The notes: generated by a model from the letters alone, not told the origin. 64,000 nucleotides of DNA from Haemophilus parainfluenzae (GCF_014931375.1 NZ_CP063117.1:1-64000); one strand, 5' to 3'; counted from the stretch's first letter, positions 9,323 through 17,744 are shown. Numbers and translations: made by a program.

Positions 9323-10789
9323 ATGAATGTGTTAGGTTATGCGCAAAAAATTGGGCAAGCCTTAATGGTACCTGTTGCTGTCTTACCAGCAGCGGCTGTA
9401 CTAATGGGGATTGGTTATTGGCTTGACCCAGATGGCTGGGGAGCTAACAGTCAACTTGCTGCATTTTTAATTAAATCAGGCGGTGCTATCATCGATAACA
9501 TGGGCCTGCTTTTTGCCGTTGGCGTTGCTTTCGGTTTATCTAAGGACAAACATGGTTCCGCTGCACTTTCAGGTTTAGTGGGTTACTATGTGGTAACCAC
9601 TCTACTTTCACCTGGCAGTGTTGCTCAGCTACAACATATTGATGTAAGTGAAGTGCCAGCCGCCTTCGGGAAAATCAATAACCAATTTATTGGGATTTTG
9701 ATCGGGGTGATTTCAGCTGAACTTTACAATCGCTTCTATCAAGTAGAATTGCCAAAAGCGCTTTCCTTCTTTAGCGGAAAACGCCTTGTGCCAATCGTTG
9801 TTTCTTTTGTCATGATGTTCATCAGCTTCGTATTGCTTTACATCTGGCCATATATTTTCGGCGGTTTAGTGTCATTCGGTGAAAGTATTAAAGACTTAGG
9901 CGCTGTTGGTGCAGGTCTTTACGGTTTCTTCAACCGCTTACTCATTCCTGTTGGCTTACACCACGCATTGAACTCAGTATTCTGGTTTGACGTTGCAGGC
10001 ATCAATGACATTCCAAACTTCTTAGGTGGTGCGAAATCACTTGCTGAAGGCACTGCAACGGTTGGTGTAACCGGTATGTATCAAGCAGGTTTCTTCCCTG
10101 TCATGATGTTCGGTTTACCGGGTGCCGCATTAGCGATTTATCTCAGCGCTAAACCAAGCCAAAGAACTAAAGTGGCATCAATCATGCTTGCGGGTGCGTT
10201 TGCCTCATTCTTCACTGGTATCACTGAACCATTAGAATTCTCTTTCATGTTTGTTGCGCCAGTGCTTTACTTCATCCACGCAGTATTAACTGGTATTTCT
10301 GTCTTTATCGCAGCAACAATGCATTGGATCGCAGGCTTCGGTTTCAGTGCGGGTCTCGTGGATATGGTGCTTTCATCACGCAACCCATTAGCCGTTGAAT
10401 GGTATATGCTAATCGTACAAGGCTTAGTATTCTTCGTGATTTACTATGCAGTATTCCGTTTTGCAATTAAAGCTTTCAACTTAAAAACATTAGGTCGTAC
10501 AGAAGAAGCAGAAGAAACCACTGCAGCACAACCAGCAGCGAGCCAATCTCGCGAAGAAAGAGCTGTCAAATTTATTGATGCTTTAGGTGGTGCTGATAAC
10601 TTCAAAAATATTGATGCTTGTATCACTCGCTTACGTTTAAGCTTAGTGGACCAACACAAAATTAATGAAGAACAGCTTAAGTCTCTTGGCGCAAAAGGTA
10701 TCGTGAAAATTGGTAACGATGGCTTACAAGTGGTTCTCGGCCCTGAAGCTGAACTTGTAGCAGAAGCCATGAAACAAAAAGTGAAATAA
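9323..10789 (+). CDS. nagE: PTS GlcNAc-type permease, EIICB (NagE-like)
   Basis: This inner-membrane permease of the glucose/GlcNAc PTS family imports and phosphorylates a hexose derivative. The EIIC part spans about residues 1-385 with about ten hydrophobic segments and ends in NPLAVEWYMLI-type sequence. A linker rich in E, A and Q precedes the EIIB domain (about 410-488), whose phosphorylated Cys is C433 in IDACITRLRL. Family features such as LLIPVGLHHALNSVFWF and GITEPLEF are clear and resemble E. coli NagE, but the C-terminal EIIA domain of NagE is missing, so a separate EIIA (probably Crr) must supply phosphate. GlcNAc specificity is inferred from similarity and from the nag genes opposite. 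A clear AGGAG precedes the ATG. Confidence 0.85.
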   Translation: MNVLGYAQKIGQALMVPVAVLPAAAVLMGIGYWLDPDGWGANSQLAAFLIKSGGAIIDNMGLLFAVGVAFGLSKDKHGSAALSGLVGYYVVTTLLSPGSVAQLQHIDVSEVPAAFGKINNQFIGILIGVISAELYNRFYQVELPKALSFFSGKRLVPIVVSFVMMFISFVLLYIWPYIFGGLVSFGESIKDLGAVGAGLYGFFNRLLIPVGLHHALNSVFWFDVAGINDIPNFLGGAKSLAEGTATVGVTGMYQAGFFPVMMFGLPGAALAIYLSAKPSQRTKVASIMLAGAFASFFTGITEPLEFSFMFVAPVLYFIHAVLTGISVFIAATMHWIAGFGFSAGLVDMVLSSRNPLAVEWYMLIVQGLVFFVIYYAVFRFAIKAFNLKTLGRTEEAEETTAAQPAASQSREERAVKFIDALGGADNFKNIDACITRLRLSLVDQHKINEEQLKSLGAKGIVKIGNDGLQVVLGPEAELVAEAMKQKVK

Positions 10790-10803
10790 CACACACCAAA
10801 TGA

Positions 10804-10837
10804 AATACTGACTCAGAAATGGGTCGGTATTTTTTTG
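10804..10837 (+). terminator. nagE rho-independent terminator
   Basis: AATACTGAC and GGTCGGTATT form a stem with one G-U pair when read rightward, followed by seven T residues. It lies 15 bases after the nagE stop. The wobble becomes a C-A mismatch on the other strand, so it serves nagE. Confidence 0.8.
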
Positions 10838-10929
10838 CCAACAAAAAAGTAAAAATGACCGCACTTTAGCTGAGAATTTCTTTCTCGAGTTGAATTAAAT
10901 GAATATCTAAAAATTAGAAATTATTTTGA

Positions 10930-11138
10930 AGGGTGGTGGAACTAAGCAGAATTGGTCTTAACAGCAAGTGGCTTACTGCATCGCATCCCTGCGGGATTTC
11001 TACCTAGCCCACCATAGATTTAAAGCATCTCTGGGGTTCCAGTCTGCGATATAAAATTAAAAGATTCAGAATCTTTTAAAAGCCACTTATATATTCAGGA
11101 GACCAATCCTGACTTCCAAAGAAACTACATTGGAAGGC
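10930..11138 (-). ncRNA. Candidate structured non-coding RNA, class unknown
   Basis: About 210 bases downstream of a TTGACA-17-TATCAT promoter and without an open frame show dense complementarity. The RNA would read leftward from about 11138. Helices: 11113-11119/11130-11136 (7 bp); 11095-11100/11107-11112 (6 bp), whose six-base loop (11101-11106) complements 10952-10957; an alternative 12-bp helix 11100-11111/10947-10958; 11080-11088/10966-10974 (9 bp, perfect); 11057-11067/11069-11079 (11 bp); 11045-11050/10980-10985 (6 bp); 10985-10989/10993-10997 (5 bp). The one imperfect pair in the 12-bp helix is G-U only if the RNA is leftward. I do not recognise it as 6S, tmRNA, RNase P, SRP RNA, GcvB or a known riboswitch. 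The 3' end is undetermined. Confidence 0.6.
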
Positions 11139-11144
11139 AGTGGT

Positions 11145-11173
11145 ATGATAGAAGCCTTCCGCTATTTTGTCAA
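11145..11173 (-). promoter_or_regulatory. Strong sigma70 promoter for leftward RNA
   Basis: On the minus strand TTGACA (11173-11168) is followed after exactly 17 bases by TATCAT (11150-11145). This is one of the best consensus promoters in the window. It faces away from crp and reads into the structured interval, with the predicted start near 11138. Confidence 0.75.
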
Positions 11174-11256
11174 TTAAGATATTGCACTAAAAGAAGTATT
11201 TTTTCGCTTTTCGTATAAAAATTAACAAAGGCATTTCAACTATCACATCAATGTAA

Positions 11257-11294
11257 CAAAAACAAAATAACCGTCTTATTAAAGACGGTTATTT
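11257..11294 (-). terminator. crp rho-independent terminator
   Basis: AAATAACCGTCTT (11265-11277) pairs perfectly with 11282-11294 around a 4-base loop; reading leftward the stem ends in a T-rich stretch. It lies just beyond the crp stop and ends the coaBC-dut-slmA-yheU-crp group. Confidence 0.85.
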
Positions 11295-11297
11295 TTG

Positions 11298-11966
11298 CTA
11301 TCGAGTGCCGTAAACCACAATGGTTTTACCGTGCGCATGAATTAAATTTTGATCTTCCAGCATCTTAATTATTCGCCCTACGGTTTCACGTGAACAGCCC
11401 ACCATTTGACCGATTTCCTGACGCGTAATTTTAATTTGCATACCATCAGGATGAGTCATGGCTTCAGGTTGTTTTGCTAGATGCATAAGCGCCTGAGCAA
11501 TACGGCCTGCCACATCTAAAAAGGCCAAGTTAGTCACTTGTCGAGATGTATTCTGCAAGCGTTTTGATAACTGAGAAGTAAGGAACATTAAAATCTCAGG
11601 ATTAATTTGAATAAGCTGACGATATTTTTTATAGGAAATTTCTGCAATTTCACAAGGAGTTTTCGTTTTCACCCAAGCAGAACGTTTCGAACCTTCGTCA
11701 AATAAACCCGCCTCACCAAAAAATTGTCCGGCACCTAAATAAGATAAAATCATCTCTTTGCCTTCATCATCTTTCGATGAAACCATCACCGTTCCTTTAA
11801 TTAAGAAATATAAAATATTGGCATCTTCTCCTGCATGGATTAAAGTCGATTTTGCCGGATATTTATGTAAATGACAGTGAGTTAGGAACCAATCCAGAGC
11901 AGGATCGCGTTGCTGATCATCGTCTTGTAACTTTTGTTCTTCAAGTAATTCTACATCTTCTGACAT
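11298..11966 (-). CDS. crp: cAMP receptor protein (CRP)
   Basis: CRP is the global cAMP-responsive regulator; in Haemophilus it controls sugar use and, with Sxy, natural competence. The 222-residue protein has the N-terminal cyclic-nucleotide domain with the cAMP contact segment FFGEAGLF...RSAWVKT, the dimer helix and a C-terminal winged helix with recognition helix segment [13 protein letters not shown]. It starts with a slightly extended N-terminus relative to E. coli CRP, as in other Pasteurellaceae. TAGGAG precedes the ATG. It follows yheU by 16 bases. Candidate targets in this window are the sites at 9214, 14718 and 53160. Confidence 0.96.
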   Translation of the reverse strand: MSEDVELLEEQKLQDDDQQRDPALDWFLTHCHLHKYPAKSTLIHAGEDANILYFLIKGTVMVSSKDDEGKEMILSYLGAGQFFGEAGLFDEGSKRSAWVKTKTPCEIAEISYKKYRQLIQINPEILMFLTSQLSKRLQNTSRQVTNLAFLDVAGRIAQALMHLAKQPEAMTHPDGMQIKITRQEIGQMVGCSRETVGRIIKMLEDQNLIHAHGKTIVVYGTR

Positions 11967-11982
11967 ATAAGCTCCTATTGAT

Positions 11983-12201
11983 TCATTTTAGAAATTCCAT
12001 TTTATCTTTGATATCAATGGATTCATGTAATTCTGACCAAACAATCACTGCACTTCCATTGTGAATCTTGTTTAGTAGGTGTTGTTTTTTTTGTTCTAAC
12101 GAAAATTCGTGTGAACCATAATCAGTACCTTCTCTAAGTACCACACTTTCCACAATATTTTCTAAGGTTTCTGTTGGCAATTCTTGCCACGGAATAATCA
12201 T
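11983..12201 (-). CDS. yheU: UPF0270 family protein YheU
   Basis: A 72-residue protein of unknown function. [28 protein letters not shown] and WSELHES match the YheU family of gammaproteobacteria. The frame could also start at a TTG at 12222 directly against the slmA stop, but the ATG at 12201 gives the family N-terminus and length; its ribosome binding site is weak, so translation may be coupled to slmA. YheU is found near crp in other Pasteurellaceae. Confidence 0.85.
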   Translation of the reverse strand: MIIPWQELPTETLENIVESVVLREGTDYGSHEFSLEQKKQHLLNKIHNGSAVIVWSELHESIDIKDKMEFLK

Positions 12202-12222
12202 ATATTTATCAACTAAAGTCAA

Positions 12223-12876
12223 TTAAGCAAAAAGCGGTTCTAGAAAACGCCATTGCTGTTCAAAACTTTGATTTGCGCCTAAACGGAAGTTTGTGCGGAC
12301 ATAACGCATAAACTGCCCTTCACAAAGCGTCACTAAATGCCCTGCAATAATACGTTCATCGACATTAAAACCCCGCCCTTCGCGTAATTTTCGCATTTGT
12401 AAAATATTCACAAATTGCATTTCAAGACGATCGAAAAATTGCGCAACACGAGCCTGTAAAAGAGGCTCTTCAAACATCAAGGCATGTCCGGTCAAAATGC
12501 GTGTCAAACCAGGATTTTTACGCGCAAAGTCGAGGATCATCTGCATAATGTCACGCACTCGATTCATCGTATTGGTTTCATTACGAATTGATGTGGTGAT
12601 ACGGCTAAATAAATTCGCTTCAATATTATCGATCAACGCTTCAAACATTTTAGTTTTACTTGGGAAGTAACGATAAAGTGCCGCTTCTGACACCCCTACT
12701 TCTTCCGCTAAACGCGCTGTTGTCATACGCTCCATTCCGCGTTCAGAATGCAACATATGGGTAAGCACCGTCAACACTTGTTGCCGACGTTCTTTTACCG
12801 TGCGTTTTTCGATTTTTGGCGGTTTGATTTCCGCGGCAATCTCATCAACTTCTACGAGAGATAATTGTTCTACCAT
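12223..12876 (-). CDS. slmA: Nucleoid occlusion factor SlmA
   Basis: SlmA is a TetR-family DNA-binding protein that blocks FtsZ ring assembly over the nucleoid. The 217-residue protein has an N-terminal helix-turn-helix (about 50-80; [20 protein letters not shown]) and a helical C-terminal domain containing [17 protein letters not shown]. Three bases separate it from dut, as in the dfp-dut-slmA order of many gammaproteobacteria. Family and context agree. Confidence 0.94.
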   Translation of the reverse strand: MVEQLSLVEVDEIAAEIKPPKIEKRTVKERRQQVLTVLTHMLHSERGMERMTTARLAEEVGVSEAALYRYFPSKTKMFEALIDNIEANLFSRITTSIRNETNTMNRVRDIMQMILDFARKNPGLTRILTGHALMFEEPLLQARVAQFFDRLEMQFVNILQMRKLREGRGFNVDERIIAGHLVTLCEGQFMRYVRTNFRLGANQSFEQQWRFLEPLFA

Positions 12877-12879
12877 AGT

Positions 12880-13335
12880 CTATTTTTTACCTGAATGACC
12901 AAAACCGCCCTCACCGCGTTCAGTTTCGGTAAATTCACTAACAATATTGAATTCAGCTTGTACTACTGGCACAAAGACTAATTGCGCAATACGATCACCA
13001 ACTTCAATTTTGAACGGTTCATGGCCACGATTCCATACAGACACCATTAATGGACCTAGGTAATCTGAATCAATTAAGCCCACTAAGTTACCTAATACGA
13101 TACCATGTTTATGACCTAAACCCGAACGAGGCAGAATCACTGCTGCAAGGTTCGGATCGGCAATATAAATTGAAAGGCCTGTTGGGATAAGTTTGGTTTC
13201 GCCTGGCTGAATTTCAATGCCCTCTTCAAGCAATGCACGTAAATCCAAACCTGCTGAACCTTCGGTTGCATAGGTTGGTAAAGGAAATTCGTTGCCAATA
13301 CGGCTATCTAAAATTTTTACATCAATTTTTTTCAT
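12880..13335 (-). CDS. dut: Deoxyuridine 5'-triphosphate nucleotidohydrolase
   Basis: dUTPase hydrolyses dUTP to dUMP and pyrophosphate, preventing uracil incorporation and supplying dUMP to ThyA (also in this window). The 151-residue protein shows the trimeric dUTPase motifs: GSAGLDL near 26, [10 protein letters not shown] near 70, [12 protein letters not shown] near 84 with the catalytic Asp, and C-terminal [10 protein letters not shown]. It lies 73 bases after coaBC, a gap that contains an uptake sequence (13371-13379). Confidence 0.96.
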   Translation of the reverse strand: MKKIDVKILDSRIGNEFPLPTYATEGSAGLDLRALLEEGIEIQPGETKLIPTGLSIYIADPNLAAVILPRSGLGHKHGIVLGNLVGLIDSDYLGPLMVSVWNRGHEPFKIEVGDRIAQLVFVPVVQAEFNIVSEFTETERGEGGFGHSGKK

Positions 13336-13408
13336 GCTTATTTATCCTTTAAAAGAAATCTGTCATACAAAAGTGCGGTCACAAAATCCAACGAATTTTG
13401 AACGTATT

Positions 13409-14611
13409 TTATTTGTGATAATGCTCAACAATTTCGGTGACCAACACTTCTGCCAATTTATTTTTATCAGCTAACGGCAACGCTTTTTCGCCTATTTTCC
13501 AAAAGATCTGCAAAGCATTTTGGTCTTGTCCGAATACTTGCCCACCCGATACATCATTCGCACAAATCATATCTAAATTTTTGCGTTGAAGTTTGCTCTT
13601 CGCATACTCAGCGACATTTTGCGTTTCAGCTGCAAAGCCCACAACAAATGGACGATCTTTTTCTAAACTAGCCACACTAGCGATAATGTCTGGATTTTTC
13701 ACCAATTTAAGAGAAAGCTCATCGTTATCATTGGTTTTCTTAATTTTTTGATCGGCAACTTCCGCAACTCGATAATCAGCCACCGCAGCACAGCCAATAA
13801 AGATGCTATTTTTGACCGCACTTTCAAGGGAGGCTTGCCACATTTCATGGGCAGTTGTCACATCAATACGATGAACATTTTTCGGTGTAGCCAGATTAAC
13901 AGGCCCCGCAATTAAGGTAACATTTGCCCCACGTTTTGCAAAGGCCTCGGCAATTGCAAAGCCCATTTTACCTGAGCTGTGATTAGAAATATAACGAACC
14001 GGATCGATAGCTTCACGCGTCGGACCAGCTGTAATAGTGACACTTAAATCTACTAAATCTTGTTGGATAGCAAAAAGTGATTGAAGTGATTCGAAAATTT
14101 CAGCGGGCTCAGACATTCTGCCTGCGCCCACATCACCACAAGCTTGAAAGCCACTATTTGGCCCAACAAAATGAATACCTCGCGCAGAAAGGGCGGTCAA
14201 ATTTTGTTGTGTAATCGCCTGGCGGTACATTTGCTGATTCATAGCCGGTGCGAGCAAAATAGGTGCACTTGTCGCGAGACAAATCGTACTGAGTAAATCA
14301 TTTGCCATTCCAACGGTTAAACGCGCAATAAAATCGGCACTGGCTGGCGCAATCACAATCGCATCAGCCCATTTGGCCAGCTCAATATGTCCCATGGCTA
14401 ATTCAGCTTGTGGATCAAGTAAAGATTGAGAAACCGCATTACCCGAAATGGCTTGTAGCGTTAAAGGTGTGACAAATTCAGCGGCGGCTGGCGTTAAAGC
14501 CACTCGAACTTCTGCGTTAGATTTGCGTAATAAACGAATAAACTCAATGGTTTTATAGGCGGCAATGCCTCCTGTAATCCCGACAACAATACGCTTTCCG
14601 CTCAAGCTCAT
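13409..14611 (-). CDS. coaBC: Bifunctional phosphopantothenoylcysteine decarboxylase/synthetase
   Basis: This enzyme performs two steps of coenzyme A synthesis: CTP-dependent ligation of 4'-phosphopantothenate with cysteine (CoaB) and decarboxylation (CoaC). The N-terminal flavoprotein CoaC domain (about 1-190) has [11 protein letters not shown], the active-site His in [11 protein letters not shown] and the PAMNQQMY motif; the CoaB domain (about 190-400) has [16 protein letters not shown] and KIKK. Length (400) is normal. It is the first gene of the leftward group with dut, slmA, yheU and crp, divergent from radC. An uptake sequence lies at 13815-13823. Confidence 0.95.
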   Translation of the reverse strand: MSLSGKRIVVGITGGIAAYKTIEFIRLLRKSNAEVRVALTPAAAEFVTPLTLQAISGNAVSQSLLDPQAELAMGHIELAKWADAIVIAPASADFIARLTVGMANDLLSTICLATSAPILLAPAMNQQMYRQAITQQNLTALSARGIHFVGPNSGFQACGDVGAGRMSEPAEIFESLQSLFAIQQDLVDLSVTITAGPTREAIDPVRYISNHSSGKMGFAIAEAFAKRGANVTLIAGPVNLATPKNVHRIDVTTAHEMWQASLESAVKNSIFIGCAAVADYRVAEVADQKIKKTNDNDELSLKLVKNPDIIASVASLEKDRPFVVGFAAETQNVAEYAKSKLQRKNLDMICANDVSGGQVFGQDQNALQIFWKIGEKALPLADKNKLAEVLVTEIVEHYHK

Positions 14612-14717
14612 TTGCTACTCCGCTACGACTTAATAGAATGGATATGTTTTGTGTGTTAGTACTTAACAACTTAAGGTCGCCTATTTTACTTCAAATTTCG
14701 CCAATAAAAAATTTTAT

Positions 14718-14739
14718 TTTTGCGATCGCGATTCCAAAA
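14718..14739 (+). promoter_or_regulatory. CRP-S (competence) site upstream of radC
   Basis: The sequence is TTTTGCGATC-GC-GATTCCAAAA. The Haemophilus CRP-S consensus has GATCGCAAAA as right half, so the left half is perfect and the right half has two mismatches. radC belongs to the H. influenzae competence regulon, which makes the assignment credible. The site lies 95 bases before the preferred radC start. Confidence 0.75.
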
Positions 14740-14812
14740 ATAAAACAGATAAGTCGCAAAGATTGAAAACATCATGAAAATTGACCGCACTTTTTTCTTT
14801 TCATTAATTAAT

Positions 14813-15478
14813 ATGCAGACAAACTCTCCTTTAATGCCTCGTGAAAAATTATTGGAATACGGCGTTGAAGCCCTAGAAGATCACGAATTACTTGCTATTT
14901 TTCTACGAACAGGGATTAAAGGTTGCCCTGTCATGGAATTATCACATAGCGTGCTGCAATATTTTGGTTCCCTTCGAGCCTTATTAAGTGCAGATAAAGA
15001 AGCCTTTTGCAAAGTAAAAGGATTAGGCATTACGCAGTTTATTCAACTACAAGCCACCACAGAAATGACAAAGCGGTATCTGAAGCAAGAATTACTGATA
15101 GAGCATGTATTTAGCGACACATCTACGGTAAAGCTTTATCTTCAAGCGGAGCTTCATCACGAAGAACGTGAAATTTTTATGGTGTTATTTCTAGATAATC
15201 AACATCGTTTGATTAAAAAAGAGCGGTTATTTTTAGGCACAATTAATGTAACGAATGTTTATCCACGAGAAATCATCAAAGAAAGCCTTTACTGCAATGC
15301 AGCCGCCTTAATTTTGGCTCACAACCACCCTTCTGGCCTAGCAGAACCGAGCTATTCCGACAAAATGATCACACAAAAAATTATTGAAGCTGCTGAGTTA
15401 ATGGACATTCGTATTTTGGATCATTTTATTGTCGGCAAAGGGACTTGTTATTCTTTTGCTGAACATAATCTGTTATAG
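14813..15478 (+). CDS. radC: RadC family JAMM-domain protein
   Basis: RadC proteins have an N-terminal helix-hairpin-helix region (GLGITQFIQLQ) and a C-terminal JAMM/MPN+ metalloprotease-like domain; the molecular role is unsettled. The zinc motif HxHx10D is intact in HNHPSGLAEPSYSD. The open frame starts at 14774, but those first 13 codons are built on an uptake sequence (14784-14792), whereas MQTNSPLMPREKLLEYG from 14813 matches family N-termini (221 residues). Neither start has a good ribosome binding site. In H. influenzae the gene is competence-induced yet reported as not needed for transformation. Confidence 0.9.
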   Translation: MQTNSPLMPREKLLEYGVEALEDHELLAIFLRTGIKGCPVMELSHSVLQYFGSLRALLSADKEAFCKVKGLGITQFIQLQATTEMTKRYLKQELLIEHVFSDTSTVKLYLQAELHHEEREIFMVLFLDNQHRLIKKERLFLGTINVTNVYPREIIKESLYCNAAALILAHNHPSGLAEPSYSDKMITQKIIEAAELMDIRILDHFIVGKGTCYSFAEHNLL

Positions 15479-15545
15479 TTTTAGGGAATTTGATGATTTT
15501 TTTATCGTTCATTTCCATTTAAAGACGGAAAAATCGCTTTTGGAC

Positions 15546-15696
15546 TTGAGAAATGAAAATAAAGTCAGTATAATTTGCGACCTTTAATATAGTAAGTGGG
15601 TCGGATACTGCGACCTGACGAGGAAGCAAGCTTAGTTTTAAGCTTCATTATCCGAACCATAAGCTCGAGCTTATATTTAAATTATTGGAGATTATT
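15546..15696 (+). promoter_or_regulatory. rpmBG promoter and structured leader
   Basis: TTGAGA (15546-15551), a 17-base spacer and TATAAT (15569-15574) form a strong promoter. The roughly 115-base leader contains complementary blocks (GGTCGGATA near 15599 with TATCCGAACC near 15650), a hairpin of two AAGCTT copies (about 15630-15648) and the palindrome AAGCTCGAGCTT (15661-15672) just before the ribosome binding site. It may be an autogenous r-protein control leader. Confidence 0.6.
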
Positions 15697-15933
15697 ATGT
15701 CTAGAGTTTGTCAAGTAACAGGCAAGCGTCCAGCTGTGGGTAACAACCGCTCACACGCGTTGAATGCGACACGTCGTCGTTTTCTTCCAAACCTTCACAC
15801 TCACCGTTTCTGGGTTGAAAGTGAAAACCGTTTCGTGACCTTACGTTTAACTGCGAAAGGTATGCGTATTATCGATAAAAAAGGCATTGATGCAGTGTTA
15901 GCTGAAATCCGTGCTCGTGGCGAAAAAATCTAA
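15697..15933 (+). CDS. rpmB: 50S ribosomal protein L28
   Basis: L28 is a small large-subunit ribosomal protein. The 78-residue product starts [17 protein letters not shown] and contains [15 protein letters not shown], typical of the family. The reading frame has an ATG four codons upstream, but the 15697 start sits behind TTGGAG and matches the known N-terminus. Only one cysteine is present, so this is the zinc-independent form. It is followed 11 bases later by rpmG. Confidence 0.97.
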
Positions 15934-15944
15934 GGAGCTAAAAC

Positions 15945-16115
15945 ATGGCAGCTAAAGGCGCTCGTGAGAAAATCCGTTTAGTTTCTACAGCAGAGACTGG
16001 TCACTTCTACACAACTGATAAAAACAAACGTAATATGCCTGAAAAAATGGAAATCAAAAAATTTGATCCAGTAGTGCGTAAACACGTTATCTATAAAGAA
16101 GCAAAAATCAAATAA
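15945..16115 (+). CDS. rpmG: 50S ribosomal protein L33
   Basis: This 56-residue ribosomal protein begins [20 protein letters not shown] and ends YKEAKIK. It has no cysteines, so it is the zinc-free paralogue type. TAAGGAG precedes the ATG and overlaps the rpmB stop, showing co-translation. A terminator follows 15 bases downstream. Confidence 0.97.
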
Positions 16116-16129
16116 TTTTGCTGATTTGA

Positions 16130-16157
16130 AAAAAGCCCGACATTGTTCGGGTTTTTT
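16130..16157 (+). terminator. rpmBG rho-independent terminator
   Basis: AAGCCCGA pairs with TTCGGGTT around a short loop and is followed by a run of T residues. It ends the rpmB-rpmG transcript; mutM begins about 30 bases later. Confidence 0.85.
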
Positions 16158-16187
16158 TATATCACAAATTCATTACCGAGATTATCT

Positions 16188-17003
16188 ATGCCTGAACTTC
16201 CTGAAGTCGAAACAGCCCTACGCGGTGTCAGTCCCTATTTAAAAGGTTTTACCATTGAAAAAATTGTAGTCCGTCAACCACAATTACGCTGGGTTGTCTC
16301 TCCTGAATTAACAACGCTCAAAAACGTCAAAATTTTAGATACTTCTCGCCGTGCGAAATACCTCATTATTCATACTGAAAAAGGTTATATCATTAGCCAT
16401 TTAGGCATGTCTGGCTCTGTTCGAATTGTGCCGCACGATAGTCCTATTGATAAACACGATCACCTTGATATTGTAATGAATAATGACAAATTACTGCGTT
16501 ATAACGACCCGAGACGCTTCGGTGCATGGTTATGGACGGAAAGCTTAGGTGACTTTCATCTTTTTCTAAAACTTGGTCCAGAACCACTTTCTGATGAATT
16601 TAATGCGGAATACCTTTTTAAAAAATCACGCAAAAAATCGACCGCACTTAAAACCTTTTTAATGGATAATGCTGTCGTCGTGGGCGTAGGAAATATTTAT
16701 GCCAATGAAACACTCTTTTTATGTGGTTTACACCCAATGAAATTAGCCGAAAATCTCACGCGGAACCAATGCGCCTTACTCGTTGAAACAATTAAAAACG
16801 TATTAGCGAAAGCTATTACACAAGGTGGAACAACATTAAAAGATTTCTTACAACCCGATGGCCGTCCTGGTTATTTTGCGCAGGAATTGTTAGTGTACGG
16901 AAACAAAGATAAACCTTGTCCAAAATGTGGCACAAAGATTGAAAGCATGATTATTGGGCAACGCAATAGCTTTTATTGCCCTCATTGTCAGAAAAAGAAA
17001 TAG
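16188..17003 (+). CDS. mutM: Formamidopyrimidine-DNA glycosylase (Fpg/MutM)
   Basis: MutM removes 8-oxoguanine and ring-opened purines from DNA and cuts at the abasic site. The true start is the ATG at 16188, because processed enzyme uses Pro2 as nucleophile and the sequence reads [13 protein letters not shown]; the open frame upstream is incidental. The 271-residue protein has the helix-two-turn-helix (VGNIYANE) and the C-terminal zinc finger CPKCG...CPHCQ. An uptake sequence lies inside (16641-16649). Its TAG stop is part of a hairpin shared with the convergent next gene. Confidence 0.97.
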   Translation: MPELPEVETALRGVSPYLKGFTIEKIVVRQPQLRWVVSPELTTLKNVKILDTSRRAKYLIIHTEKGYIISHLGMSGSVRIVPHDSPIDKHDHLDIVMNNDKLLRYNDPRRFGAWLWTESLGDFHLFLKLGPEPLSDEFNAEYLFKKSRKKSTALKTFLMDNAVVVGVGNIYANETLFLCGLHPMKLAENLTRNQCALLVETIKNVLAKAITQGGTTLKDFLQPDGRPGYFAQELLVYGNKDKPCPKCGTKIESMIIGQRNSFYCPHCQKKK

Positions 17004-17021
17004 GCGTGATACACGCCTATT
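16999..17021. terminator. Bidirectional hairpin between mutM and DUF554 gene
   Basis: AATAGGCGTG (16999-17008) pairs perfectly with CACGCCTATT (17012-17021) across a 3-base loop. It includes the mutM stop codon and lies four bases from the end of the convergent DUF554 gene. Confidence 0.7.
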
Positions 17022-17024
17022 GTT

Positions 17025-17744
17025 TTAGAAAAAGGTACTCCAGAAATGAGAAATCGGCATAGCGAGGAAAAGAGCCGGCAGCATATTCGCCACATGGAAC
17101 ATTTGGATATTACAAATGCGAAAGCCTGCAGCTATCATTAGCATACCGCCTACCGCAGCAAAATCACCTCGCATTTCAGGTGTCACGAAAGGAATAATGA
17201 ATACCGCAGAATAAGCTAAGATCACTTGAACCAATGTTTGTGGCACAAAAATACTTGCCACAGAAATGCCGAGTGATGTGGCAAAGATCATCGCCGTGAA
17301 AAAATCTAAAAAGGATTTCACAATGAGGATATCAAAATTACCACTCATCCCCTCATTCATCGCCCCGAAAATACCTGTTCCACTAAATGAAAATAAAATC
17401 ACAATCGCAACAAATTTAGACAAGAACTCTTCTTGGCTATGCATGCTACTTGGTGTATCAGGGAACATCTTTTCAACAAGGCCTTTGGCTGATGATGCGA
17501 GCTTATTGATCCCGTGTTCTAATAAAAGCAATTCCCCGATTATCGTCCCTAATAACACCGATAAAATCATTGCCGGCATATTGGTGGTTTTCGCCACCAT
17601 CACAATACCCATGCCCATGGAACACAAACCAAAGATTAAGGTTAGATTAGTGCGTAAACGCTCTGGGATGCGCCCACCGAGTGCTGCCCCAATAACTGCG
17701 CCACTGATAATCGCCAGTGCATTAATATAAGGTCCGATAATCAT
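17025..17744 (-). CDS. DUF554 family membrane protein (YqgA-like)
   Basis: A 239-residue hydrophobic protein with about six or seven membrane segments. MIIGPYINALAIISGAVIGA, LSVLLGTIIGELL, FSGTGIFGAMNEG and VGGMLMIAAGFRI match the DUF554/YqgA family, whose function is not established; transport has been suggested. The gene has its own short unit, ending at the mutM-side hairpin. An uptake sequence (17798-17806) lies between it and the adhesin gene. No pathway can be assigned from context. Confidence 0.8.
   Translation of the reverse strand: MIIGPYINALAIISGAVIGAALGGRIPERLRTNLTLIFGLCSMGMGIVMVAKTTNMPAMILSVLLGTIIGELLLLEHGINKLASSAKGLVEKMFPDTPSSMHSQEEFLSKFVAIVILFSFSGTGIFGAMNEGMSGNFDILIVKSFLDFFTAMIFATSLGISVASIFVPQTLVQVILAYSAVFIIPFVTPEMRGDFAAVGGMLMIAAGFRICNIQMFHVANMLPALFLAMPISHFWSTFF

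Larger units (their letters stand above)
10790..11297. other. 508-base interval without protein gene
   Basis: The gap between nagE and crp holds the nagE terminator (10804-10837), an uptake sequence (10858-10866), a candidate leftward structured RNA with its own promoter (10930-11173) and the crp terminator (11257-11294). No reading frame here looks like a protein gene. Confidence 0.8.

Noticed and set aside
10930..11138. Reading the nagE-crp interval as 6S RNA, tmRNA or RNase P RNA
   Set aside because: Hallmark sequences as I remember them (6S CCCTGAGCCGAT region, tmRNA tag frame and 3' CCA arm, RNase P GAAAGTCCGGGCT) are absent; the fold has a possible pseudoknot not expected for 6S.
12202..12222. 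TTG start for a longer YheU (79 residues)
   Set aside because: The extra seven residues have no family counterpart; the ATG at 12201 gives the expected 72-residue protein. Left as an alternative because the ribosome binding site at 12201 is weak.
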